From JASHPR01 sp963795055 (GTDB lineage Bacteria > Actinomycetota > Actinomycetes > Streptosporangiales > Streptosporangiaceae), in the NCBI GenBank assembly GCA_963795055.1, contig CAWCGJ010000004.1:1-64000 (forward strand): DNA of 64,000 nt, written 5' to 3'. Positions 9,097 through 16,240 of the stretch are shown here, piece after piece. Positions within the stretch are counted from its first letter, which is position 1; each line of letters opens with the position of its first letter. The translations under genes and the position numbers were made by a program. The notes under the pieces were generated by a model. That model saw only the letters and a list, made by a program, of their open reading frames with translations. It was not told where the DNA came from and did not search any database.

Positions 9097-10611
9097 ATGA
9101 AGGCGGGGAAGGTCCCGGCCAGCGCGGACGGCGGCCAGAGCGCGCCATCCGCCGAGCTGGCCGGGTATGACGCGGGCACCAGGTGGGACTACGCGCCCGC
9201 GCCCGAGTCGCGGGATATCGCGGCGATCGCGCCCGAGTACGGCCTGTTCGTGAACGGCGAGTTCGTGCCCGCCGCCAGCGGGCAGCTGTTCCCGACCGTG
9301 AACCCGGCCACCGAGGAGCCGCTCGCGCAGGTGGCCGAGGCCGGCCCGGCCGACGTCGACCGCGGCGTGGCGGCCGCCCGCGCCGCCTACGAGCAGGCCT
9401 GGGGGCCGATGCCGCCCGCCGAGCGGGCCAAGTACCTGTACCGGATCGCGAGGATTCTGCAGGAGCGGTCGCGCGAGTTCGCGGTGCTGGAGAGCCTGGA
9501 CAACGGCAAGCCGATCAAGGAGTCGCGAGACGTCGACGTCCCGCTGGCCGCGGCGCACTTCTTTTACCACGCGGGCTGGGCGGACAAGCTGGAGCACGCC
9601 GGGTTCGGGCCGTCGCCGCGCCCGATCGGCGTGGCCGGGCAGGTGATCCCGTGGAACTTCCCGCTGCTTATGGCCGCGTGGAAGCTGGCGCCCGCGCTCG
9701 CGGCCGGGAACACCTGCGTGCTCAAGCCGGCCGAGACCACCCCGCTGACCGCGCTGCTGCTGGCCGAGGTGTGCCAGCAGGCGGGGCTGCCGCCCGGGGT
9801 GGTGAACGTGCTGACCGGCGACGGCGAGGCCGGCGCGGCGCTGGTGGCCCATCCCGGAGTGGACAAGGTCGCGTTCACCGGGTCGACGGAGGTCGGCAAG
9901 CAGATCCAGCGGACGGTCGCGGGCACGGGGAAGCGGCTGACCCTGGAGCTCGGCGGGAAGGCGGCGAACGTCGTCTTCGACGACGCGCCGGTCGAGGCGG
10001 CGGTCGAGGGGATCGTGAACGGCATCTTCTTCAACCAGGGCCACGTCTGCTGCGCGGGCTCCCGGTTGCTGGTGCAGGAGTCGGTCGCGGACGCCGTGGT
10101 CGAGCGGCTGCGCGCCCGGCTCGGCACGCTCCGGCTCGGCGACCCGCTGGACAAGAACACCGATATCGGCGCGATCAACTCGCGGCAGCAGCTCGACAAG
10201 ATCCGTGACCTGTCCCGGGCCGGGGAGGCCGAGGGCGCGGAGCGCTGGTCCCCGCCGTGCGAGCTGCCGGACCGGGGCTTCTGGTTCCCGCCGACGGTGT
10301 TCACCGGGGTCAGCCAGTCGCACCGGATCGCCCGGGAGGAGATCTTCGGGCCGGTGCTGTCGGTGCTGACGTTCCGGACCCCGGAAGAGGCGGTGACCAA
10401 GGCCAACAACACCCCGTACGGCCTGTCCGCCGGGGTCTGGACCGACAAGGGCAGCCGGATCCTGTGGCTGGCGCAGCGGCTGCGGGCCGGCGTGGTGTGG
10501 GCCAACACCTACAACCGGTTCGACCCCGCGAGCCCGTTCGGCGGGTATCGCGAGTCCGGCTTTGGGCGGGAGGGCGGCCGGCACGGCCTGGCCGCGTACC
10601 TCGATGCCTGA
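9097..10611 (+). CDS. NAD(P)-dependent aldehyde dehydrogenase
   Basis: A 504-residue soluble enzyme of the ALDH superfamily oxidising an aldehyde to a carboxylate. The ATG at 9097 has GGGAAG upstream and is preferred to the TTG at 9091. Motifs are GQVIPWNFPLLMAAWK (cofactor binding), KPAETTPLTALLLAE, FTGSTEVGK, LELGGKAANVVF with the catalytic Glu, and FNQGHVCCAGSRLLV with the catalytic Cys. EIFGPVLSVLTF and the C-terminal oligomerisation strand are complete, so the enzyme should be active. The next gene encodes a shortened homologue and overlaps by 8 bp. The substrate is not evident. The nearby upp hints at nucleoside or sugar breakdown, which is inference only. Confidence 0.88.
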   Translation: MKAGKVPASADGGQSAPSAELAGYDAGTRWDYAPAPESRDIAAIAPEYGLFVNGEFVPAASGQLFPTVNPATEEPLAQVAEAGPADVDRGVAAARAAYEQAWGPMPPAERAKYLYRIARILQERSREFAVLESLDNGKPIKESRDVDVPLAAAHFFYHAGWADKLEHAGFGPSPRPIGVAGQVIPWNFPLLMAAWKLAPALAAGNTCVLKPAETTPLTALLLAEVCQQAGLPPGVVNVLTGDGEAGAALVAHPGVDKVAFTGSTEVGKQIQRTVAGTGKRLTLELGGKAANVVFDDAPVEAAVEGIVNGIFFNQGHVCCAGSRLLVQESVADAVVERLRARLGTLRLGDPLDKNTDIGAINSRQQLDKIRDLSRAGEAEGAERWSPPCELPDRGFWFPPTVFTGVSQSHRIAREEIFGPVLSVLTFRTPEEAVTKANNTPYGLSAGVWTDKGSRILWLAQRLRAGVVWANTYNRFDPASPFGGYRESGFGREGGRHGLAAYLDA

Positions 10612-11788
10612 CCGGAAGAAAGCGGACAGCAAGAAGCCCGCCGGGGAATCGACTTCCTCAGCCCGAGGAAGGGCGCCAGCCGAGGCAGCCGGGGAATCGG
10701 CCTCCTCAGCCCGAGGAAGCAGGAAATCGCCCGCCTCAGCCCGAGGAAGGGCGCCAGCCGAGGCAGCCGGGGAGTTGGCTCCCTCAGCCCGAGGAAAGGC
10801 GCCAGCCAGCTCAGCCCGAGGAAGGGCGTCAGCCAGGCCAGCCGCGACGGCCTGCCGGAGGCCGGCCCGAGCGGATGGCATGCGGGGGGGTCTGGGGGGG
10901 TCGTCCCCCCGAGGCAACACAGCCGGACTGGACGTCCGCAAGACCTACAAGCTGTTCATCGGCGGCGCGTTCCCGCGGTCGGAGTCCGGCCGCTCCTACC
11001 CGGTGACCGGGGCGGACGGGACGCTGCTGGCCCTGGCCGCGCAGGCGTCGCGCAAGGACGCCCGGGACGCGGTCACCGCCGCCCGGGCCGCGTTCGGCCG
11101 GTGGTCCCGCGCGACCGCCTACAACCGCGGCCAGGTCTTGTACCGGGTCGCCGAGATGCTCGAGGGCCGGGCCGGCCAGTTTGCCGATCAGCTCGTTGCG
11201 AATGAGGATCTTGATCGCGGTGACGCCAAGCGGACCGTGGCGCTGGCGATCGATCGCTGGGTCTGGTATGCGGGATGGCCGGACAAGGTGGCCCAGGTCG
11301 CCGGCGCGGCGAACTCGGTGGCCGGGCCGTACTTCAACTTCAGCGTCCCGGAGCCGACCGGCGTGGTGGCGGTCGTGGCCCCCGCCCGGTCCAGCCTGCT
11401 GGGGCTGGTCAGCGTGCTCGCGCCGGTGATCGCCACCGGCAACGCCGCGGTGGTGGTGGCCAGCGAGCGGCGGCCGCTGCCCGCGGTGACGCTCACCGAG
11501 GTGCTGGCCACCTCGGACGTGCCGGCCGGGGTGGTGAACGTGCTCACCGGCCTGACCGCGGAGCTGGCGCCGGTGCTGGCCGGGCACATGGACGTCAACG
11601 CGATCGACCTGACCGGGGCCGAGTCGGCCGCCCGCGCCGAGCTGGAGCGGCTGGCCGCGGAGAACGTCAAGCGGGTGTTCGCCACCGACGAGGACGCCGC
11701 GGAGGGCGACTGGGCCGCCGCGCCGGGCACCCGGCGGATGCTGGCGTTCCTGGAGACCAAGACGGTCTGGCACCCGATGGGGATCTAG
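10604..11788 (+). CDS. ALDH-like protein lacking the catalytic half, with repetitive linker
   Basis: A 394-residue frame starting inside the upstream stop (ATG 10604). Residues 1-110 are low-complexity Ser/Ala/Arg/Gly with repeated SARGRAPAEAAGE units and look disordered. From about residue 115 an ALDH fold starts (KLFIGGAFPRSESGRSYPV), continues through VPEPTGVVAVVAPARSSLLGLV, PAGVVNVLTGLTAEL and a short remainder, and stops near residue 394. The ELGGK and catalytic Cys regions are absent, and WNF is replaced by PAR. It is thus a pseudo-enzyme, most likely a partner subunit of the intact ALDH immediately upstream. Its end overlaps upp by 4 bp, tail to tail. Confidence 0.75.
   Translation: MPDRKKADSKKPAGESTSSARGRAPAEAAGESASSARGSRKSPASARGRAPAEAAGELAPSARGKAPASSARGRASARPAATACRRPARADGMRGGLGGSSPRGNTAGLDVRKTYKLFIGGAFPRSESGRSYPVTGADGTLLALAAQASRKDARDAVTAARAAFGRWSRATAYNRGQVLYRVAEMLEGRAGQFADQLVANEDLDRGDAKRTVALAIDRWVWYAGWPDKVAQVAGAANSVAGPYFNFSVPEPTGVVAVVAPARSSLLGLVSVLAPVIATGNAAVVVASERRPLPAVTLTEVLATSDVPAGVVNVLTGLTAELAPVLAGHMDVNAIDLTGAESAARAELERLAAENVKRVFATDEDAAEGDWAAAPGTRRMLAFLETKTVWHPMGI
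10657..10823 (+). repeat. Five copies of a 14-bp word inside the ALDH-like gene
   Basis: The word CTCAGCCCGAGGAA occurs at 10657, 10705, 10735, 10783 and 10810, with spacings 48, 30, 48 and 27 (all multiples of three, so the frame is kept). The 48-bp unit also repeats its following GGGCGCCAGCCGAGGCAGCC context. It encodes the SARG-type linker and has clearly grown by tandem duplication. Confidence 0.85.
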
Positions 11789-12426
11789 ATCGCGCCGAAC
11801 AGGCGGTCCCCGGCGTCACCGAGCCCGGGCACGATGTACCCGCGCTCGTTCAGCTGCTCGTCCAGGCCCGCCGTGACCACCCGGACCGGGACCGGGTCGT
11901 CGCCGGGGAACGCCCGCTCCACCCGGGCCACGCCCTCCGGGGCGGAGAGCAGGCAGATGGCCGTGACCGCGGCGGCGCCCCGCGACACCAGCATCGCGAT
12001 CACGGTCTGCAGCGTGCCACCGGTGGCCAGCATGGGGTCGAGCACGAACGCGTCGCGCCCGGTCAGGTCCTCCGGCAGCCGCGCGGCATAGGTCGAGGCG
12101 ACCAGCGTCTCCTCGTCGCGGGCCAGCCCGACGAACCCGACGTCGGCGCTGGGCAGCAGCCGGGTCATGCCGTCGAGCATGCCGATGCCGGCCCGCAGCA
12201 CCGGGACCACCAGGGGGTTCGGCCGGGCCAGCTTCACCCCGGTGGCCTCGGCGACCGGGGTGGTCACGGAGATCGGGTCGACCTTCATGTAGCGGGTCGC
12301 CTCGTAGGCGAGCAGGGTCACCAGCTCGTCGGTGAGCCTGCGAAAGGTCGGGGTCTCGGTACGCACGTCGCGTAGCGCGGTCAGCTTGTGCGCTACGAGC
12401 GGATGATCGGCCACGAGCGTCTGCAT
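11785..12426 (-). CDS. upp: Uracil phosphoribosyltransferase
   Basis: A 213-residue cytosolic enzyme converting uracil and PRPP to UMP in pyrimidine salvage. The start MQTLVADHPLVAHKLT (ATG 12424-12426) matches the conserved N-terminus; an upstream GTG would only add an Arg/Pro-rich tail. The PRPP-binding loop reads DPMLATGGTLQTVI, with VLRAGIGMLDGM and the closing YIVPGLGDAGDRLFG loop of UPRTs. Length fits the family. It is divergent from the mycofactocin operon with about 120 bp between, and tail-to-tail with the ALDH-like gene. Confidence 0.95.
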   Translation of the reverse strand: MQTLVADHPLVAHKLTALRDVRTETPTFRRLTDELVTLLAYEATRYMKVDPISVTTPVAEATGVKLARPNPLVVPVLRAGIGMLDGMTRLLPSADVGFVGLARDEETLVASTYAARLPEDLTGRDAFVLDPMLATGGTLQTVIAMLVSRGAAAVTAICLLSAPEGVARVERAFPGDDPVPVRVVTAGLDEQLNERGYIVPGLGDAGDRLFGAI

Positions 12427-12500
12427 GACCGGTAGTTTGACAGGCCGCGGTGCTGGCCGGGAACGAGACCGCCGTAGCGGCCCGCGGCCCTGGCCCTCTA

Positions 12501-12529
12501 CTGTCGGCACTGAACGCAATCACCGACAG
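12501..12529 (+). promoter_or_regulatory. Inverted repeat between upp and mycofactocin operon
   Basis: CTGTCGG (12501-12507) and CCGACAG (12523-12529) are perfect 7-bp arms with a 15-nt spacer. They lie upstream of the GGAGG ribosome site and the ATG at 12548. Mycofactocin operons are often controlled by a TetR-type repressor (MftR); no such gene is adjacent here, so the binding protein is unknown. Confidence 0.4.
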
Positions 12530-12608
12530 CGCAAAGCGGAGGCGGTCATGACCGAGCAGGCAGTGGTGGAAGCGGCCCGGGCCGACGAGCAGGACAGCCG
12601 CGCCGGTG

Positions 12609-12713
12609 ATGACACGCTGGGGCGACGGCACGCTGGTCAGCGACGAGGCGCTGGTCGCGGACGAGCTCCTGGTCGAGGAGGTCTCGATCGACGGGATGTG
12701 CGGTGTCTACTAG
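12609..12713 (+). CDS. mftA: Mycofactocin precursor peptide
   Basis: The frame ending at TAG 12711-12713 encodes a 34-residue peptide from ATG 12609, finishing VEEVSIDGMCGVY. This C-terminus is the diagnostic mycofactocin core, whose terminal Val-Tyr pair is modified by MftC. ATG 12609 has only a poor ribosome site. A strong GGAGG with five-base spacing precedes ATG 12548, but that start is in another frame (MTEQAVVEAARADEQ..). One surplus base, for example in the GGGG at 12619-12622, would join the two into a 54-residue precursor of natural appearance. Either a frameshift/sequencing error is present or the short form is used. It overlaps mftB by 11 bp. Confidence 0.88.
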   Translation: MTRWGDGTLVSDEALVADELLVEEVSIDGMCGVY

Positions 12714-13017
12714 CCTCCGGGCGGGCTCCGCGTTCGACCTGGACCGCCCGTGGTCCGTCGACGAGCGGGTGGCGGTGCGCCCCGAGCCGTTCGGCGCGCT
12801 GCTGTACCACTTCGGGACCAGGCGGCTGTCGTTCCTGAAGAACACCACCGTGCTCGCGGTGGTCCGGTCGCTGGCCGAGCACCAGACGGCGCGTTCGGCG
12901 TGCCTGGCCGCCGGGGTAAGCGCGGCCGCGCTGCCCGCCTACGAGCGGGCGCTGGCCACTCTCGCCGCGTCGCAGATGATCAGGGAAAGGCCTGGGCCAG
13001 AAAGCGGCCGACCGTGA
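12703..13017 (+). CDS. mftB: Mycofactocin precursor chaperone (RRE protein)
   Basis: A 104-residue protein starting at a GTG inside the last codons of mftA. The block VAVRPEPFGALLYHFGTRRLSFLK followed by a small winged-helix-like C-terminal part is the MftB/PqqD-like RiPP recognition element. It binds the MftA leader and presents it to the radical SAM enzyme. Overlap with the genes on both sides (11 bp with mftA, GTGA with mftC) indicates translational coupling. Length agrees with the family. Confidence 0.93.
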   Translation: MSTSLRAGSAFDLDRPWSVDERVAVRPEPFGALLYHFGTRRLSFLKNTTVLAVVRSLAEHQTARSACLAAGVSAAALPAYERALATLAASQMIRERPGPESGRP

Positions 13018-14246
13018 GGCTGGTCGAGCAGTTCGAGCTCGGGCTGGCCGCCCCGATCTGCCTGACCTGGGAGCTCACCTACGCGTGCAACCTCGCCTGC
13101 GTCCATTGCCTGTCCAGCTCCGGGCGCCGGGACCCGCGCGAGCTGACCACCGCCGAGTGCCGGGAGGTCATCGACACCCTCGAGCGGATGCAGGTGTTCT
13201 ATGTCAACATCGGCGGCGGCGAGCCCACGGTCCGGCCGGACTTCTGGGAACTCGTTGACTACGCCACCGCGCACCGCGTGGGCGTCAAGTTCTCCACCAA
13301 CGGCGTGAAGATCGATCCCGCGGTGGCGCGGCGGCTGGCCGCCAGCGACTACGTCGACGTGCAGATCTCGCTGGACGGGGCGACCGCCGAGGTCAACGAC
13401 GCCGTGCGGGGCGCCGGGTCGTACGCGACCGCCATCGCGGCCATGCGGAACCTGGCCGCCGCCGGCTTCCGGGGGTTCAAGCTGTCGGTGGTCGTGACCA
13501 GGCACAACGTGGGCCAGCTCGACGAGCTGAAGGCGCTGGCCGACGGATACGGCGCGCAGCTGCGGCTCACCCGGCTGCGCCCGTCCGGTCGCGGAGCCGA
13601 CACCTGGCCCGAGCTGCACCCCACCGCCGCGCAGCAGCGCCAGCTGTACGACTGGCTGTCGGCACACGGCGAGCAGGTGCTGACCGGCGACTCGTTCTTC
13701 CACCTGGCCCCGTACGGGGAGCCGCTGCCGGGCCTGAACCTGTGCGGGGCGGGCCGGGTGGTCTGCCTGATCGACCCGGTCGGCGACGTCTACGCCTGCC
13801 CGTTCGCCATCCACGAGAACTTCCTGGCCGGCAGCGTCCGCCAGCCCGGCGGGTTCCAGGCGGTCTGGCGCGACTCCGAGCTGTTCGCCGAGCTGCGCCG
13901 GCCGCAGTCCGGCGGGGCCTGCGGTTCCTGCCAGTTCTTCGACTCCTGCCGCGGCGGCTGTATGGCCGCCAAGTTCTTCACCGGGCTGCCCCTGGACGGG
14001 CCCGACCCGGAGTGCGCGGCAGGCCATGGCGCCGCGGCGCTGCAGGCGGCGGACCTGGCCACGGCGCCGCGCCCGGCACCGGACCACTCCCACCGCGGCC
14101 CGGTGCGAGGTCAGGCCGGGCCGGTGCCCGTCGTTATCTCCGCCCGCCCGCCCGAGACTCGGCCGCCGGCGCGGGCGTGCGACGAGAACCCGCTGGCCGG
14201 TCTCGCGGGCCGCAGCGAGTCGGCGGTGGCTGCCCGTTGCGGATGA
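13014..14246 (+). CDS. mftC: Mycofactocin radical SAM maturase
   Basis: A 410-residue SPASM-type radical SAM enzyme. It acts on the C-terminal Val-Tyr of MftA (oxidative decarboxylation of Tyr, then a Val-Tyr crosslink in studied systems). The [4Fe-4S] motif is TYACNLACVHC with Cys25, Cys29 and Cys32. GGGEPTV is the SAM-binding loop. SPASM cysteines follow in LCGAGRVVC, DVYACPF and CGSCQFFDSCRGGC. The start is GTG 13014 in a GTGA overlap with mftB; longer upstream starts would run through mftB. The last ~45 residues (Pro/Arg-rich) extend beyond the usual end and look disordered. Confidence 0.95.
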   Translation: MRLVEQFELGLAAPICLTWELTYACNLACVHCLSSSGRRDPRELTTAECREVIDTLERMQVFYVNIGGGEPTVRPDFWELVDYATAHRVGVKFSTNGVKIDPAVARRLAASDYVDVQISLDGATAEVNDAVRGAGSYATAIAAMRNLAAAGFRGFKLSVVVTRHNVGQLDELKALADGYGAQLRLTRLRPSGRGADTWPELHPTAAQQRQLYDWLSAHGEQVLTGDSFFHLAPYGEPLPGLNLCGAGRVVCLIDPVGDVYACPFAIHENFLAGSVRQPGGFQAVWRDSELFAELRRPQSGGACGSCQFFDSCRGGCMAAKFFTGLPLDGPDPECAAGHGAAALQAADLATAPRPAPDHSHRGPVRGQAGPVPVVISARPPETRPPARACDENPLAGLAGRSESAVAARCG

Positions 14247-14261
14247 GAATGAGGATGGCCG

Positions 14262-15443
14262 ATGGGTAATGGCTGGTTCGAGACCGTCGCCGAGGCGCAG
14301 CGGCGCGCCCGCCGACGGCTGCCCTCCTCGGTGTACGGCGCGCTGGTCGCGGGCTCGGAGAAGGGCACGACGGTGCGCGACAACATCGCGGCCTTCAGCG
14401 AGCTCGGCTTCGCCCCGCACGTGGCCGGCCTGTCGGCCAAGCGCGACCTGGACACCACGGTCATGGGCCAGCCGGTCGCGCTGCCGGTGATCTTGTCGCC
14501 GACCGGGGTGCAGGCCGTGCACCCCGACGGCGAGGTGGCGGTAGCCCGGGCCGCCGCGGCCCGGGGGACGGCGATGGGCCTCAGCTCGTTCGCCAGCAAG
14601 CCGGTCGAGGAGGTGGTCGCGGCCAACCCCAAGACGTTCTTCCAGGTCTACTGGGCCGGTACGCGCGACCAGATAGCGGAGCGCCTCGACCGGGCCCGGA
14701 CGGCCGGGGCCGCCGGGCTGATCGCCACGCTGGACTGGTCGTTCGCCAACGGGCGGGACTGGGGCAGCCCGGCCATCCCGGAGCGGGTAGACCTCAAGAC
14801 GATGGCCAGGTTCGCGCCCGAGGTGCTGCGCCGCCCGCGGTGGCTGCTCGACTACGCCCGGACGGGCCTGCCGCCGGACCTGACCGTGCCGAACATGGCG
14901 GGCCCGGGCGAGGCCGCGCCGACGTTCTTCGGCGCGTACGGGCAGTGGATGGGAGCGCCGCTGCCGACCTGGGATGACGTCCGCTGGCTGCGGGAGCAGT
15001 GGGGCGGGCCGTTCATGCTCAAGGGCGTGATCAGGGTCGACGACGCCCGGCGGGCGGTGGACGCGGGGGTCACGGCCATCTCGGTGTCCAACCACGGCGG
15101 CAACAACCTCGACGGCACGCCCGCGACGATCCGGGCCCTGCCCGCGATCGCCGAGGCCGTGGGGGACCAGGTGGAGGTGCTGCTCGACGGCGGCGTGCGG
15201 CGCGGCGGAGACGTGGTCAAGGCCCTCGCGCTGGGCGCGCGGGCGGTGATGATCGGCCGCGCCTACCTGTGGGGCCTGGCCGCGAACGGCCAGGCCGGCG
15301 TCGAGAACGTGCTCGACATCCTGCGGGGCGGCATCGACTCGGCCCTGCTCGGGCTGGGCCGCGCCAGCGTGCACGACCTGACCAGCGACGACGTCGTGAT
15401 CCCGCCCGGGTTCACCCGGACGCTCGGCGCCGGTCCCCAATGA
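14262..15443 (+). CDS. mftD: Mycofactocin FMN-dependent dehydrogenase
   Basis: A 393-residue TIM-barrel flavoprotein of the L-lactate dehydrogenase/glycolate oxidase type. In mycofactocin biosynthesis it oxidises the AHDP intermediate to give the redox-active alpha-keto amide. Seen motifs are LPVILSPTGVQAVHPDGE, SVSNHGGNNLDGTPAT with the active-site His, LLDGGVRRGGDVVKALALGARAVMIGR (FMN phosphate site) and the C-terminal helix. The N-terminus FETVAEAQRRARRRLPSSVYGALVAGSEKG is typical of MftD. It lies 15 nt after mftC and overlaps the next gene by ATGA. Confidence 0.95.
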   Translation: MGNGWFETVAEAQRRARRRLPSSVYGALVAGSEKGTTVRDNIAAFSELGFAPHVAGLSAKRDLDTTVMGQPVALPVILSPTGVQAVHPDGEVAVARAAAARGTAMGLSSFASKPVEEVVAANPKTFFQVYWAGTRDQIAERLDRARTAGAAGLIATLDWSFANGRDWGSPAIPERVDLKTMARFAPEVLRRPRWLLDYARTGLPPDLTVPNMAGPGEAAPTFFGAYGQWMGAPLPTWDDVRWLREQWGGPFMLKGVIRVDDARRAVDAGVTAISVSNHGGNNLDGTPATIRALPAIAEAVGDQVEVLLDGGVRRGGDVVKALALGARAVMIGRAYLWGLAANGQAGVENVLDILRGGIDSALLGLGRASVHDLTSDDVVIPPGFTRTLGAGPQ

Positions 15444-16240
15444 CCCGGGTCGCGCTGGTCACCGGCGCGGCCCGCGGCATCGGCGCGGCGACCGTGCGCG
15501 GCCTCGCCGCGCAGGGCTGGTCTGTCCTGGCCGTGGACCGGTGCGCCGACGACCCGGCCCTGCCCTACCCGCTGGGCCGCCGCGACGAGCTCGACCGGGT
15601 GGTCGGCGACGCCTCCGCCCTGGCGGGCGGCGACGGCGCGGTGCAGGGGCTGGTCGCCGACGTCCGCGACGCCGGTCAGCTGGCCGGAGCCGTCGAGGCC
15701 GCCGAGCGCAGCTGGGGCGGCCTGGACGCCGCCGTGGCCGCCGCCGGGGTGATGGCCGGCGGGACGCCGCTCTGGGAGATGCCCGCCGACCAGGAGCGCG
15801 CGGTGCTGGACATCGACCTGGGCGGCGTGCTGGGCCTGGCCCGCGCGGCCATTCCCGCGCTGCTGCGGCGGCCCGAGCCGCGCGCCGGGCGGTTCCTCGC
15901 GGTCGCGTCGGCGGCGGCCACCCGCGGGCTCCCGATGCTGGCCGTGTACTGCGCGGCCAAGGCGGGCGTGGCCGGCCTGATCCGGGCCCTGGCCGCCGAG
16001 CTGGGCGGGACCGGGATCACGGCCAACGCGGTGAACCCGGGCTCTACCGACACGGCCATGCTGGCCGAGAGCGCCCGGCTGTACGGCCTGCCCGGCGCCG
16101 CGTCGTTCGCGGAGCAGCAGCCGGTGCAGCGGCTGCTCGAGCCGGAGGAGGTGGCCGCGGCGCTGGTCTGGCTGGCGGGGGAGGGGAGCAGCGGGATCAC
16201 CGGTGCCGTGATCCCGGTCGACGGCGGGCTGACCGTATGA
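15440..16240 (+). CDS. Mycofactocin-coupled SDR oxidoreductase
   Basis: A 266-residue short-chain dehydrogenase. It has TGAARGIG (dinucleotide binding), AAAGVMAGG, VASAAATRG with the catalytic Ser, YCAAKAG with Tyr and Lys, and the C-terminal ITGAVIPVDGGLTV. An insert after strand two (GRRDELDRVVGDASALAGG) and the MAGGTPLWEMP motif match the SDR subfamily found inside mycofactocin clusters. These enzymes hold NAD tightly and hand electrons to mycofactocin. The ATGA overlap with mftD and with mftF places it in the operon, in the position usually held by the peptidase gene mftE. Confidence 0.9.
   Translation: MTRVALVTGAARGIGAATVRGLAAQGWSVLAVDRCADDPALPYPLGRRDELDRVVGDASALAGGDGAVQGLVADVRDAGQLAGAVEAAERSWGGLDAAVAAAGVMAGGTPLWEMPADQERAVLDIDLGGVLGLARAAIPALLRRPEPRAGRFLAVASAAATRGLPMLAVYCAAKAGVAGLIRALAAELGGTGITANAVNPGSTDTAMLAESARLYGLPGAASFAEQQPVQRLLEPEEVAAALVWLAGEGSSGITGAVIPVDGGLTV

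Noticed and set aside
10650..10830. Intergenic repeat array between the two ALDH genes
   Set aside because: The repeats keep a single open frame from ATG 10604 to the ALDH-like domain and all spacings are multiples of three, so they are coding.
6223..10941. A 1572-codon open frame on the minus strand
   Set aside because: It is antisense to the aldehyde dehydrogenase genes and out of frame with the glycosyltransferase. It is Arg/Gly/Ala-rich without motifs, an effect of very high G+C.
12939..15440. An 833-codon open frame on the minus strand opposite mftC and mftD
   Set aside because: Low-complexity translation and exact antisense of well-supported genes.
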